A stretch of 64,000 bases of DNA from JANQHO01 sp965218075 (GTDB taxonomy: Bacteria > Bacteroidota > Bacteroidia > Flavobacteriales > Schleiferiaceae), in NCBI GenBank assembly GCA_965218075.1, contig CBDCJZ010000003.1, positions 1,736,001 to 1,800,000 on the forward strand. The letters are read 5' to 3'. The notes below the pieces were generated by a model that had not been told where the DNA came from, did not search any database, and worked only from the letters and a program-made list of their open reading frames with translations. Each line of letters begins with the position of its first letter. Within the stretch, counting starts at the first letter, position 1. This document shows positions 8,411-17,569 of this stretch, in pieces. A program made the position numbers and the translations under genes.

Positions 8411-8835
8411 TGGATTTAAATCGAAAAAGCAAAGTAAGCGCTGAGTTCAGTATGAGTAGTATGACGGATATCGTTTTCCTACTGCTCATCTTTTTTATGC
8501 TGGCCTCTACCTTGATAACTACTAGTGCCCTGGACCTGGTGCTCCCCAAGAGCAAGGCACAAACTGTAAAACGCAAAGATGTAACGGTAAACATTTCACC
8601 CGATAGCCGCTTTTCAGTAAATGATAAGATTGTGAGCGAGGCTGAATTGGAACATGAAATTTTGAGACAATTGAGACAATTGAGACAAGCACAGGGAAAA
8701 GAAGATACTGTACTTATACATGCTGTACTTATACTAAGAGCCGATAAAAGCGTTCCTTACGAAAAAGTGATTAAGGTAATGGATATTGCCTATCAAAACC
8801 GCTTAAAAATGATTGCTGCTACTGATCCAAGATGA
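8410..8835 (+). CDS. exbD: ExbD/TolR biopolymer transport protein
   Basis: This 141-residue protein has one N-terminal membrane helix carrying the essential Asp20 (MSSMTDIVFLLLIFF) and a periplasmic domain ending in RADKSVPYEKVIKVMDIAY, both standard for ExbD. It pairs with ExbB in the proton-driven motor for TonB. Two short in-frame tandem duplications lengthen the periplasmic domain: LRQ three times from a perfect 9-bp repeat, and a 15-bp near-repeat giving TVLIHAVLIL where relatives have one hydrophobic strand. The reading frame stays open. It overlaps exbB by one base, and the tonB start follows its stop by one base. Confidence 0.9.
   Translation: MDLNRKSKVSAEFSMSSMTDIVFLLLIFFMLASTLITTSALDLVLPKSKAQTVKRKDVTVNISPDSRFSVNDKIVSEAELEHEILRQLRQLRQAQGKEDTVLIHAVLILRADKSVPYEKVIKVMDIAYQNRLKMIAATDPR
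8662..8737 (+). repeat. Two micro-tandem repeats inside exbD
   Basis: TTGAGACAA occurs three times without gap at 8662-8688. At 8708-8737 a 15-bp unit starting CTGTACTTATAC occurs twice (12 of 15 bases equal). Both have periods divisible by three, so the frame is kept. They look like recent slippage products. Confidence 0.8.
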
Positions 8836-8836
8836 T

Positions 8837-9637
8837 ATGACTGGTAATGAAAAGAAAGAACACCGAAGAGCGTTAATAGGAACCATAATGTTCCACGGAT
8901 GCCTATTAATCCTTTTCCTATTTTTAGGTCTTACTTACTATGAGCCCAAGCCTGAAGATGGCATTATAATTCATTTAGAATACTCAGAAACAGGATTAGG
9001 CAAGAAAGTCAATAGTGCTCGGGTCATACCTACTAGATCTTTTTCCGGCCAAGTACCCGATGAAAGTGAAAACAATAAGTCAAGCAAATCTCTTACCTTT
9101 ACACAAGACGTGATGGACGCTCCTTCCCTGGGCACTGAAACTTCTTTCAGATTTAAAAAGGAGAATCTAGTTAAGGGTAAAAACCCTGCACAGGAAGAAG
9201 AGTTTGAGCCTAGTGATAAACTCAACAAACTTTTACAGAATGTAGAATCCAGTCAAGAAAGTAGCCAAGGGGAGAAACGAGTTCTGAGCAACCAGGGTAA
9301 TTCCAAAAGGGGTAAACACAGCTGGAACCGTAACGCAGGGAAAAGCGACAGCAGAAACTACTTCTTACGAAACCGCAAAGTCCTAAAAAAACCTAAACCC
9401 AATTACGATTGCTCAGATGAAGGACGAGTAGTGGTGAAGGTCTATGTAAACCCCGATGGCAAGGTAACTCGGGCTATTCCCGGGGAGCGTATTCCCAATG
9501 ATGTTAGTTCTACTTCCGCTAGTAGTTGTCTATATAACAAAGCTAAAGCGGCAGCCTTGCGCACCACCTGGCAAGCCGACAGTAAAGCTCCCACTGAGCA
9601 AGTAGGCTATATCATTTACAATTTTCAGAAGAGATAG
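8837..9637 (+). CDS. TonB-like energy transducer
   Basis: This 266-residue protein has a short basic cytosolic start, one membrane helix (about 16-36, FHGCLLILFLFLGLTYY) and a long polar, low-complexity periplasmic linker rich in Ser, Lys and Asn. The C-terminal domain (KPNYDCSDEGRVVVKVYVN, then AKAAALRTTWQAD) resembles TonB/TolA C-domains of Bacteroidota. It should carry energy from ExbB/ExbD to outer-membrane receptors. I start it at ATG 8837, just after the exbD stop, not at an in-frame TTG inside exbD. The gene follows exbB-exbD directly and precedes folC by 25 bp. Confidence 0.82.
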   Translation: MTGNEKKEHRRALIGTIMFHGCLLILFLFLGLTYYEPKPEDGIIIHLEYSETGLGKKVNSARVIPTRSFSGQVPDESENNKSSKSLTFTQDVMDAPSLGTETSFRFKKENLVKGKNPAQEEEFEPSDKLNKLLQNVESSQESSQGEKRVLSNQGNSKRGKHSWNRNAGKSDSRNYFLRNRKVLKKPKPNYDCSDEGRVVVKVYVNPDGKVTRAIPGERIPNDVSSTSASSCLYNKAKAAALRTTWQADSKAPTEQVGYIIYNFQKR

Positions 9638-9662
9638 TAATCACACTTACCTTTACTTTTTA

Positions 9663-10874
9663 ATGACGTATCAGCAAACCTTAGATTGGCTCTTCAGCCA
9701 GCTACCCGTGTATCAACGTGTAGGTCAAGGTGCTTACAAAGCTGATTTGAAAAACACCCAGCTTTTGATGAGTCTATTAAATCATCCCGAAAAGCAGTTT
9801 AAAGCTATTCATGTAGCAGGAACTAATGGCAAAGGTTCTGTAGCTCATATGTTAGCTGCCATTTTTCAGAAGATGGGCTATAAAACTGGACTTTATACCT
9901 CCCCTCATCTTAAGGATTTCAAGGAACGTATTAAGATCAACGGGCAAATGATAGCTAAAGACGAAGTAGTTGATTTTGTGGAGCTATACAAAGAAGATTT
10001 CAGCCGTATTGGTCTTTCCTTTTTTGAAATGACTGTAGGCATGGCCTTTCGTTATTTTGCTCGACAGAAAGTGGATATGACTATCATAGAAGTGGGCATG
10101 GGCGGGCGACTAGACAGTACCAATGTTATAACCCCTGAGCTCAGCGTCATAACCAACATCAGTTTAGATCATACTCAGTTTTTGGGAAATAATTTAGCGG
10201 CTATTGCTCGAGAAAAAGCCGGTATCATTAAACCACATGTTCCCGTGGTAATTGGCGAAGTTTTATCTGAAACTAGGCCTGTTTTTGAAGCAGTGGCAAA
10301 AGAAAAAAACGCTCCTCTCTTTTACACTAGTGAATTGAATCCAGAATGGTTGAGTAACTTGAATAGCCCTTACCAAGCTAAAAATATAGCAACTATACAA
10401 AAATGCGTATCAGTCTTGGAGCGTTTGAACTATCCTGCCTCTGCTCATACCAAGGATGCCATACGAGAGGTAAAGTCACTTACTGGCTTGTATGGACGCT
10501 GGGAAGTACTACGAGAAAAGCCCAGAGTTATTGTCGATATAGTTCATAACGAAGCCGGAATTAAGTTAGCAATAAAGCAAATACAAAAAGAAGATTATAA
10601 TAATTTACATATCATTTGGGGTATGGTGGATGACAAGAACATCGAGACTATATTGCGTCTATTACCCGTAAAAGCTCAATATTACTTCTGCAGACCTGAC
10701 ATTCCGAGGGGAAAAGATGCTGAAATTATATGCCGAGAAAGCCATGCTCTTAACATGTCTGGAAAATCTTACAAAAGTGTACAAGCTGCCCTGCAAGCTG
10801 CTATAGCCAAAGCTCATCCAGACGATTTAATCTTTCTGGGCGGCAGTACTTTTGTGGTAGCAGAAGTTTTATAA
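9663..10874 (+). CDS. folC: Folylpolyglutamate synthase / dihydrofolate synthase
   Basis: This 403-residue Mur-ligase-type enzyme adds glutamate to dihydropteroate and to folates, retaining them in the cytosol. Visible motifs are the P-loop GTNGKGS (53-59), TSPHLKDFKERIKING, the Mg/ATP segment GMGGRLDSTNVI, SLDHTQFLG and REKAGIIK. The C-domain has GLYGRWE and DIVHNEAG, where most relatives read D-G-A-H-N. Length is normal. Its position after exbB-exbD-tonB is common in Bacteroidota, though the functions are unrelated. ATG 9663 gives the usual N-terminus (TYQQTLDWLFSQLPVYQR). Confidence 0.93.
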   Translation: MTYQQTLDWLFSQLPVYQRVGQGAYKADLKNTQLLMSLLNHPEKQFKAIHVAGTNGKGSVAHMLAAIFQKMGYKTGLYTSPHLKDFKERIKINGQMIAKDEVVDFVELYKEDFSRIGLSFFEMTVGMAFRYFARQKVDMTIIEVGMGGRLDSTNVITPELSVITNISLDHTQFLGNNLAAIAREKAGIIKPHVPVVIGEVLSETRPVFEAVAKEKNAPLFYTSELNPEWLSNLNSPYQAKNIATIQKCVSVLERLNYPASAHTKDAIREVKSLTGLYGRWEVLREKPRVIVDIVHNEAGIKLAIKQIQKEDYNNLHIIWGMVDDKNIETILRLLPVKAQYYFCRPDIPRGKDAEIICRESHALNMSGKSYKSVQAALQAAIAKAHPDDLIFLGGSTFVVAEVL

Positions 10875-10986
10875 TTACCGCTAAAGCACAGAAAGTCAAA
10901 TATTGTTTTGTTAGGTTATTTCTCCACATTGTATTTATCTAAGAGTTAAGACCTTTGCCCGCGGGGGTTTTATAGCGGGAAAATCT

Positions 10987-11826
10987 ATGGGAAAGAGAAA
11001 TGAAGGAAAGATGCCTTTTTTGCAACATCTTGAAGTGTTTCGATGGCATTTAGCTCGCTCTTTCTCAGTTATACTGTTCTTTGGGATTATTTGTTATGTC
11101 GGCAAAAGTATATTATTTGATGTAATAATATTTGGGCCTAAAAATCCCAGTTTTATCACTTATCGACTGTTTTGCCTACTTTCTAGGACCCTTAACATAA
11201 CTGAGGTATTCTGTTTGGAAAAAATGCCATTTGAGATATTAAATACCAAAATGGCTGGACAATTCAGCACCCATATCTGGGTTTCTATTATAGCGGGATT
11301 TATAATAGCCTTCCCTTATGTACTATGGGAAATATGGCGTTTTGTCAGCCTCGGGTTGCATAAAAATGAAAGAAAATACTCGAAAACTGTTCTCTTTTAT
11401 GCTGCTATACTTTTTTTCATAGGAGTATTGTTCGGTTATTATCTTATTGTTCCCCTATCTGTTCAGTTTTTGGGAGGATACAATGTGAGTAATAAGGTTA
11501 CTAATTTTATTGATTTAGTTTCATACGTCAGCACAGTTTCCACCATTACTTTATCGACAGGAGTGATTTTTGAACTGCCTATTACTGTTTACCTTTTAGC
11601 TCGCTTAGGTATCCTCAGTTTGAGTTGGATGAAAAAATATCGCCGGCATGCTTTTGTGGTAATACTCATATTATCAGCCATTATCACTCCCCCGGATATA
11701 TCGAGTCAGGTTTTGGTAGCATTACCTTTGGCAGTACTGTATGAAGTAAGTATTTGGATATGTGCTAGGACTGTAAAGCAGCAGCAAATAGAATGGCTGA
11801 AAAGAAGCAGAACGGAAGGCAAATGA
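10987..11826 (+). CDS. tatC: Sec-independent translocase subunit TatC
   Basis: This 279-residue inner-membrane protein with six helices is the signal-peptide receptor of the twin-arginine pathway for folded proteins. The start PFLQHLEVFRWHLARS is the conserved cytosolic N-terminal motif. FPYVLWEIWRFVSLGLHKNER and the late ITPPD are family signatures. A loop after the first helix contains extra residues (FITYRLFCLLSRTLN), as in Bacteroidota homologues. A short GC-rich inverted repeat (CCCGC...GCGGG, 10958-10979) lies just upstream. The stop overlaps the preferred lptB start (ATGA), so the two are co-translated, an arrangement common in this phylum. Confidence 0.93.
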   Translation: MGKRNEGKMPFLQHLEVFRWHLARSFSVILFFGIICYVGKSILFDVIIFGPKNPSFITYRLFCLLSRTLNITEVFCLEKMPFEILNTKMAGQFSTHIWVSIIAGFIIAFPYVLWEIWRFVSLGLHKNERKYSKTVLFYAAILFFIGVLFGYYLIVPLSVQFLGGYNVSNKVTNFIDLVSYVSTVSTITLSTGVIFELPITVYLLARLGILSLSWMKKYRRHAFVVILILSAIITPPDISSQVLVALPLAVLYEVSIWICARTVKQQQIEWLKRSRTEGK

Positions 11827-12566
11827 AACTAAGGGCAGAAAATATTGTAAAAAAATACCGTGGTCGTACAGTAGTTAAAGAGGTGAGTTTTAATGTAAAT
11901 CAGGGTGAAATAGTGGGTTTGCTTGGACCAAATGGAGCTGGAAAAACTACTTCTTTTTACATGGTAGTGGGTTTAATAAGACCCAATTCAGGCCACGTAT
12001 ATCTCAATCAACAGGAAATCACCAAAGACCCCATGTATCAGAGGGCACAAAAAGGAATTGGTTATCTATCACAAGAAGCATCTGTGTTTAGAAAGTTGTC
12101 GGTAGAGGAAAATATACTTGGGATTCTAGAAATTTCCAGTATGTCTAAAGAGCAGCAAAAGGACAAATTAGAAAGTCTATTGGAAGAATTTGGCCTGCAA
12201 CACATTCGCAAAAACAGAGGTGATTTGCTGTCAGGAGGGGAAAGGAGGCGAACTGAAATAGCTCGAGCTTTGGCGGTAGACCCAAAATTTATTTTACTAG
12301 ATGAACCTTTTGCAGGGGTGGATCCGATTGCAATTGAAGACATTCAAAGTATTGTTGTTTCTCTTAAAAAGAAAAATATAGGTATTCTCATTACAGACCA
12401 CAATGTGTTGGAAACCTTGGCTGTCACAGATCGAACCTATCTGATGTATGAAGGTCGCATTTTAAAATCAGGTTCGGCAGAGGAACTAGTCCAGGACAAA
12501 CAGGTGAGGAAGGTATATTTGGGGAAAAATTTTGAGTTACCCAAAAAAGAAAGGGATATCATTTAA
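11823..12566 (+). CDS. lptB: LPS export ABC transporter ATP-binding protein LptB
   Basis: This 247-residue cytosolic ATPase drives LptFGC to move lipopolysaccharide from the inner membrane to the Lpt bridge. Motifs are Walker A GPNGAGKT, Q-loop YLSQEAS, signature LSGGERRR, Walker B ILLDEPFAGVD and switch His in TDHNV. All are typical of LptB rather than nutrient importers. I use ATG 11823, which overlaps the tatC stop and gives the usual start MKLRAENIVKKYRGR; an in-frame ATG at 11793 would add ten residues inside tatC. Functionally it pairs with LptE at the left end. It converges with the Sua5-type gene. Confidence 0.92.
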   Translation: MKLRAENIVKKYRGRTVVKEVSFNVNQGEIVGLLGPNGAGKTTSFYMVVGLIRPNSGHVYLNQQEITKDPMYQRAQKGIGYLSQEASVFRKLSVEENILGILEISSMSKEQQKDKLESLLEEFGLQHIRKNRGDLLSGGERRRTEIARALAVDPKFILLDEPFAGVDPIAIEDIQSIVVSLKKKNIGILITDHNVLETLAVTDRTYLMYEGRILKSGSAEELVQDKQVRKVYLGKNFELPKKERDII

Positions 12567-12581
12567 CGGATAAACAAACAT

Positions 12582-13544
12582 TCAATGAACACTAGCTCTG
12601 AGTAAACGGTCATTAATAGCTTTACCTAGACCTTCTTCGGGGAATCGTTCAGCTAATATAATTTCCGCATCATTCTGATCCAGTTCATGCATAGCGCTGA
12701 AAAGCTTCGCTGCTGCTTCAACAAGATCCCTTTCGGGAGATAATATTTTCTGATAATCTTCGGGTATGCCATTCACTTTTTTGCAAAAAGTGATGGATGC
12801 CAGCTTTTTTTCTTTAGTTAATCTGTAATGGCGTTCTATATCACCGAATAGCAGCTTTTTTCTCGTAGCATAATGAGAGCTCAGCATTCCTGGGGCATTT
12901 GGATTACTACGAGATACCTCAATTCTAATGTTTTTTAAACCAACTACTTTTTCTATATCTTCAGTGGTAATACCACCCAAACGCAAAATGATTAGTTCAT
13001 CGTCGGTTGAAAGATCAATAATAGTTGATTCTATACCGACTGAGGCAGGTCCACCGTCTAATATGTACTCGATATAACTCCCCAATTGTTCATTTACATG
13101 CTGTGCAGTAGTGGGGCTTACGTAACCGAAAAGGTTGGCGCTGGGAGCAGCTAAAGGGAATTTGCTTTTTTGGAGCAATTCACGAGTTAAAGGATGGCAT
13201 GGAAAACGGATTCCTACAGTAGAATTTCCCGATGTTACCAAGTCAGGGATAATCTCTCTTTTAGGCAAAACATAAGTTATAGGTCCCGGACTGAAAGCCT
13301 GGTATAAGATTTGAAATATCGGTGGAATGTTCTGGCAAATCTCGGTCAATTGACTATCATCACACAAGTGTACGATTAAGGGGTCAAAAATCGGACGGTT
13401 TTTAATTTCAAAAATTTTGGCAACAGCATTAATGTTAAAGGCATGGGCAGCTAAGCCATAAACCGTTTCTGTAGGTATGGCTACAGTTTTTCCTTGTTGT
13501 AGCAGGCTAATTGCTCTATTTATGCCTTTCCCTGATTCAGCCAT
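12582..13544 (-). CDS. tsaC: L-threonylcarbamoyladenylate synthase, Sua5 type
   Basis: This 320-residue enzyme makes threonylcarbamoyl-AMP from threonine, bicarbonate and ATP, the first step toward t6A at position 37 of ANN-decoding tRNAs. The YrdC domain shows PTETVYGLAAHA, KNRPIFDPLIVH, TVGIRFPCHP and the SAN motif. A linker with PGMLSSHYAT and a C-terminal Sua5 domain make it the longer Sua5 form rather than short TsaC. The ATG start gives the expected N-terminus (GINRAISLLQQGKTVAIPTE). Its start lies two bases beyond the stop of the minus-strand T9SS plug gene, so they are probably one operon. Confidence 0.92.
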   Translation of the reverse strand: MAESGKGINRAISLLQQGKTVAIPTETVYGLAAHAFNINAVAKIFEIKNRPIFDPLIVHLCDDSQLTEICQNIPPIFQILYQAFSPGPITYVLPKREIIPDLVTSGNSTVGIRFPCHPLTRELLQKSKFPLAAPSANLFGYVSPTTAQHVNEQLGSYIEYILDGGPASVGIESTIIDLSTDDELIILRLGGITTEDIEKVVGLKNIRIEVSRSNPNAPGMLSSHYATRKKLLFGDIERHYRLTKEKKLASITFCKKVNGIPEDYQKILSPERDLVEAAAKLFSAMHELDQNDAEIILAERFPEEGLGKAINDRLLRASVH

Positions 13545-13546
13545 TT

Positions 13547-14881
13547 TTAATACAAGTCTTCAGAGCTTACTTCAGAAAATCCAATCAAGCGGTCATATCG
13601 TTGCCCTATTTCACGATTATAGATAAAAAACTGATAAGTATTTTCTGTTTCCCAATAGCTGCCTTCAATGGTTTCAATATCAACTCCACGTTTACCATCG
13701 GTCATGATAGCATACATATAGTTATAATAGCCTTGTTTAAGTAAAATCTTGGCTCTATAGGCTCTTCGAGAATAATCATATTGCATTTTGAACTCGGGAA
13801 GTAGCTTCCAGTCAGTGATCTTCCCAAATATATACACATCCCCATATTCCATAGGAGCAGGATATTCTAAGATAAAATCCACATAGGCATAATCTGCTTC
13901 AAAACGGGAGTTACTTGCATCTAGCCTACGAATAGTGTATTGGCCATTAATGTCAAAATATACTGCATAGCGAGAAATATTTCGCGGTTTATCTACCCTT
14001 AAATAGGCCGTGTAGACACTATCCCGATTAATACGCCTGACATTTTGAGTGAGTGTTTGTAACTCTTTAATATCAAAAAAGCGGAATTCATTAATCCCTT
14101 CAAAAGTATTTTCCCTGTCATACTGATAAATTAATTGTGAGTTCTGTAGAAACTGAGGTTTTAAATTGGTGATAGCATTGTCATTACGTTGATTTTGCAT
14201 TAAAACTACCTTGAAGTCCCGAAATGGGTCCTGAATGATATACCCATTGTGATGAATGGTAAAATCAATTTCCTGTCGAGAAACCATGTTTTCTACTTGG
14301 GTAGCTCTTCTTACCTGTGCATCAATGGAAACAATGTCTTCGTATATCATGAAGCATCTGGTAAGCACTAGGTTATTCTGACTCTCATTAGTGTAAACTT
14401 TTAAGAGATAATTTCCAGATTTGGTAAAACCAATCTCGTTGTTGGGTAATTCCAACTGGTAATGGGTGTAGGGTACTAAAGCGTTTATGGAATATTGATA
14501 GTTTTGAATATAGAACTCTTGGAAGTTGCTCAAATATTCCTGTTTCAAAAGGTTAGAAGGAGTCCAGTCAGCATTGCAATGAACTACTGTATAACTGAGT
14601 TGAGTATATTCTTCGTAAAGATCGTCAAAACTCAAAAGAAGACGCTCGTTACTTCTGAGTTTTATAGCAGGTATAGCCAAGTCGTTATCAACAGGATGTA
14701 GCCTAACAGTTTTAATACCAAGCAAATAAATGTGATCTTCATAGATTAACTGTTCTTCATCATAGTAGCTAGTAATAGTATTTTGAGCAAATAGTTGGGA
14801 AGCTAAGCTTAATGATATGATTGCAATCAGGTATTTCAAAATAATAGAGATAGAGTTTGGAGAAATAGTTAAAATAAACAC
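13547..14881 (-). CDS. Type IX secretion system plug protein (DUF5103)
   Basis: This exported protein of about 444 residues contains IKTVRLHPVDNDLAIPAIKL, LLSFDDLYEEYTQLSY, VVHCNADW and VPYTHYQLELPN, hallmarks of the DUF5103 family. The family is described as a periplasmic plug that closes the SprA translocon of the T9SS when no cargo passes. The 3' part fits its later beta-rich domain. The longest start is GTG 14881. TTG 14837-14839 would give a cleaner signal peptide (KYLIAIISLSLASQLFAQ), so the true start may be there. It is the only T9SS machinery gene in the window and sits a few kb from the T9SS-cargo array. Confidence 0.85.
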   Translation of the reverse strand: MFILTISPNSISIILKYLIAIISLSLASQLFAQNTITSYYDEEQLIYEDHIYLLGIKTVRLHPVDNDLAIPAIKLRSNERLLLSFDDLYEEYTQLSYTVVHCNADWTPSNLLKQEYLSNFQEFYIQNYQYSINALVPYTHYQLELPNNEIGFTKSGNYLLKVYTNESQNNLVLTRCFMIYEDIVSIDAQVRRATQVENMVSRQEIDFTIHHNGYIIQDPFRDFKVVLMQNQRNDNAITNLKPQFLQNSQLIYQYDRENTFEGINEFRFFDIKELQTLTQNVRRINRDSVYTAYLRVDKPRNISRYAVYFDINGQYTIRRLDASNSRFEADYAYVDFILEYPAPMEYGDVYIFGKITDWKLLPEFKMQYDYSRRAYRAKILLKQGYYNYMYAIMTDGKRGVDIETIEGSYWETENTYQFFIYNREIGQRYDRLIGFSEVSSEDLY

Positions 14882-14944
14882 CTTTATTTTGTGTTTATTG
14901 AGTACTTTTGGCGAGCTTTAACGGGCTAAAGGTAGCCCATAAGT

Positions 14945-14974
14945 CTGGCATGACAACGCTGCTTTTTAATTTTG
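14945..14974 (+). promoter_or_regulatory. Candidate promoter of the nqr operon
   Basis: TAATTTTG (14967-14974) matches the Bacteroidota -7 box TAnnTTTG. Nineteen bases upstream stands CTG, one mismatch from the TTG -33 core. nqrA starts 36 bp downstream. It is a reasonable fit by spacing and position only. Confidence 0.4.
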
Positions 14975-15009
14975 CGCCAATTTAGAATTTTCTATTCTAT
15001 TGTAACGTA

Positions 15010-16365
15010 ATGCCAAACATTATAAAAATCAGGAGTGGGATAGATATTAAGCTAACGGGCAAGGCTGAGCAAGTCTACGCCAGTTCTGATATGTCTGAAA
15101 CATTTGCCTTAAAACCCACTGACTTTGCAGGTATTCGGTCGAAACTTTGCGTAAAACAGGGAGATGAAGTAAAAGCTGGTACCCCGTTGTTTTACAGCAA
15201 GGATCATGAATCCATTAAGTTTTGTTCACCTGGGAGTGGTGAAGTGGTAGAGATACTGCGCGGAGCTAAGCGGAAGATTCTAGAAGTCAGGATATTGGCG
15301 GATAAAGAGATTCAATATGAAGATTTTGAAGCGGCTGACCCAAAGAGCTTAGATCGTGAAGCTATATGCGAAAAAATGTTGATTTCTGGTTGCTGGCCTT
15401 TTATTAGACAACGCCCTTACAATGTTGTCGCTAACCCTGAGCGGACTCCCAAAGCAATATTTATTTCTTGTTTCGATACTGCCCCTCTAGCACCAAAAGC
15501 CGATTTTACAGTGCATCGTTTGGATGAAGAATTTCAAATTGGCATTAGTGCTTTAGGAGGATTAACTGATGGTAAGATTCACCTGGGAGTGGATAGCCAT
15601 ATTAACCCTGATTCTGTTTTTATGAATTGTAGAGGAGTAGATATACATCGTTTTGAGGGACCACATCCGGCTGGCAATGTAGGGGTTCACATTCATCATA
15701 TTGACCCGATAAACAAAGGAGATACTGTATGGACAGTTCATTGTCAAGATGTGATCAGTATTGGGCGTCTTTTTTTGGAAGGAAGATTTAGAACTGATCG
15801 CAATATTGCAGTGGTCGGTTCAGAAGTATTAAAGCCGCGTTATTACAAAACCATTATTGGAAACAATATTAAAAGCTTTGTACGGGGTAATGTTACAGAT
15901 GGCAATCTAAGATATATCAGTGGTAATGTGCTTACCGGCACTAAAATAAGATCTGATGGTTATCTCGGTTTTTATTCGCATCAACTAACCGTTATTCCCG
16001 AAGGAGATCAAGAACGTTTTTTCGGCTGGATAAGCCCTAACCTCGATAGTTTCAGCATTTCACGTACTCTTTTTTCGTGGATGTTTCCCAATAAAGCTTA
16101 TCGATTGAATACCGGCATGAATGGTGAGGAAAGAGCTTATGTTGTAACGGGAGAGTACGAAAGAGTTTTCCCTTTTGATATCTATCCCGTTCAACTGATT
16201 AAATCTATAATGGCTAAGGATATCGAGGCTATGGAGGATCTCGGTATATATGAAATTGTAGAAGAAGACTTTGCTCTTTGCGAGGTAGTTTGCACTTCCA
16301 AAATTCCCGTTCAGAAAACGATTCGTGAAGGGTTGGATTTAATGTTAAAAGAACTGGGAGATTAA
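15010..16365 (+). CDS. nqrA: Na+-translocating NADH:quinone reductase subunit A
   Basis: This 451-residue subunit of the sodium-pumping NADH dehydrogenase is peripheral, facing the cytosol and taking part in quinone binding. The N-terminus IKIRSGIDIKLTGKAEQVY and the lipoyl/barrel-like segment VKQGDEVKAGTPLFYSKD are family features, as are FEGPHPAGNVGVHIHHIDPI and the C-terminal LIKSIMAKDIEAMEDLGIYE. Length is normal. It is the first gene of nqrABCD, 18 bp before nqrB, with a plausible promoter upstream. Confidence 0.95.
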   Translation: MPNIIKIRSGIDIKLTGKAEQVYASSDMSETFALKPTDFAGIRSKLCVKQGDEVKAGTPLFYSKDHESIKFCSPGSGEVVEILRGAKRKILEVRILADKEIQYEDFEAADPKSLDREAICEKMLISGCWPFIRQRPYNVVANPERTPKAIFISCFDTAPLAPKADFTVHRLDEEFQIGISALGGLTDGKIHLGVDSHINPDSVFMNCRGVDIHRFEGPHPAGNVGVHIHHIDPINKGDTVWTVHCQDVISIGRLFLEGRFRTDRNIAVVGSEVLKPRYYKTIIGNNIKSFVRGNVTDGNLRYISGNVLTGTKIRSDGYLGFYSHQLTVIPEGDQERFFGWISPNLDSFSISRTLFSWMFPNKAYRLNTGMNGEERAYVVTGEYERVFPFDIYPVQLIKSIMAKDIEAMEDLGIYEIVEEDFALCEVVCTSKIPVQKTIREGLDLMLKELGD

Positions 16366-16383
16366 CACTGATTTCTCGGAGCG

Positions 16384-17568
16384 ATGAACGTCCTTAAAAA
16401 AATTTTAAACAATCTAGAATCCCATTTTGAAGAAGGCGGTAAGCTGGAAAAACTTTATCCCATTTATGATGGTTTTGTCACTTTTCTTTTTGTGCCTGGC
16501 CATACTACTCATAGTGGTGCTCACATACGTGATACCATAGACCTTAAACGTACTATGATTACGGTGGTGTTAGCTTTGTTTCCAGTCCTTTTTTTCGGTA
16601 TATGGAACGTCGGCTATCAACACTATCTGGCTTTAGGTGAAATCGTTAACCTTTGGGATGAATTCCTATTTGGCATGGGAAAAGTGCTCCCTATGGTAAT
16701 CGTTTCTTATGTCGTTGGTTTAGGGCTTGAATTTACTTTTTGTGTGATTAGAAAACACCAGATTAGTGAGGGTTACTTGGTAACAGGAATGCTCATACCC
16801 TTAGTTATGCCGGTAGATATTCCTCTTTGGATGTTAGCTCTTTCCTGTATTTTTGCTGTGATAATCGGTAAGGAAGTATTTGGAGGAACTGGGATGAATA
16901 TTTTGAATCCCGCTTTAACAGCCCGTGCCTTTGCTTTCTTTGCATACCCTGCTTATATGTCAGGAGATAGGGTTTGGATCAATATTTCAACTAAGGCTGG
17001 ACAAACCATAGTAGATGGTTATTCAGGTGCCACTGCTTTGGGTGATTTAGCTGTAAAGGGCAAAACAGATTTTACTCCGATGAGTATGTTTTTAGGAACT
17101 GTTCCTGGTTCAATAGGAGAAACTTCAACTCTTGCCATTTTGATAGGTGCTATCGTATTATTATGGACTGGGGTGGGCAGTTGGCGTATTATGCTTAGCG
17201 CGGTGTTGGGTGGGATTACCATTGGCTTAATATTTAACTGGATAGCTCCTTATGCCATTTCCCCTGAACAGCAAGCATTTATGGCTGTTCCTTTTTGGCA
17301 ACATCTCATTATGGGTGGTTTTGCCTTTGGCGTGGTATTTATGGCAACCGATCCAGTCTCAGCAGCACAAACCCTCAGGGGTAAATGGGTTTATGGATTT
17401 TTGGTTGGTTTCCTTGGAATTGTCATACGGGTATTTAACCCGGCTTATCCTGAAGGGATTATGTTAGCCATTCTATTTATGAACGTAATGGCACCATTGA
17501 TTGATCATTATGTAATTGAAGCCAACATTAAAAGGAGAAAGAAAAGGCTAGAAGTAAAAGTTACCTAA
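16384..17568 (+). CDS. nqrB: Na+-translocating NADH:quinone reductase subunit B
   Basis: This 394-residue membrane subunit with about ten helices carries covalent FMN and forms part of the sodium path. The flavinylation motif SGAT is present (DGYSGATAL), with the acceptor Thr at residue 217. HTTHSGAHIRDTIDLKRTM, FGGTGMNILNPALTARAF and FMATDPVSAAQT are diagnostic of NqrB. Covalent attachment needs the ApbE flavin transferase, which is not in this window. It lies 18 bp after nqrA and one base before nqrC. Confidence 0.95.
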   Translation: MNVLKKILNNLESHFEEGGKLEKLYPIYDGFVTFLFVPGHTTHSGAHIRDTIDLKRTMITVVLALFPVLFFGIWNVGYQHYLALGEIVNLWDEFLFGMGKVLPMVIVSYVVGLGLEFTFCVIRKHQISEGYLVTGMLIPLVMPVDIPLWMLALSCIFAVIIGKEVFGGTGMNILNPALTARAFAFFAYPAYMSGDRVWINISTKAGQTIVDGYSGATALGDLAVKGKTDFTPMSMFLGTVPGSIGETSTLAILIGAIVLLWTGVGSWRIMLSAVLGGITIGLIFNWIAPYAISPEQQAFMAVPFWQHLIMGGFAFGVVFMATDPVSAAQTLRGKWVYGFLVGFLGIVIRVFNPAYPEGIMLAILFMNVMAPLIDHYVIEANIKRRKKRLEVKVT

Positions 17569-17569
17569 A

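Noticed and set aside
10958..10979. CCCGC...GCGGG hairpin before tatC as a riboswitch or terminator
   Set aside because: The stem is only five pairs with no T-run or other structure; noted but not called.
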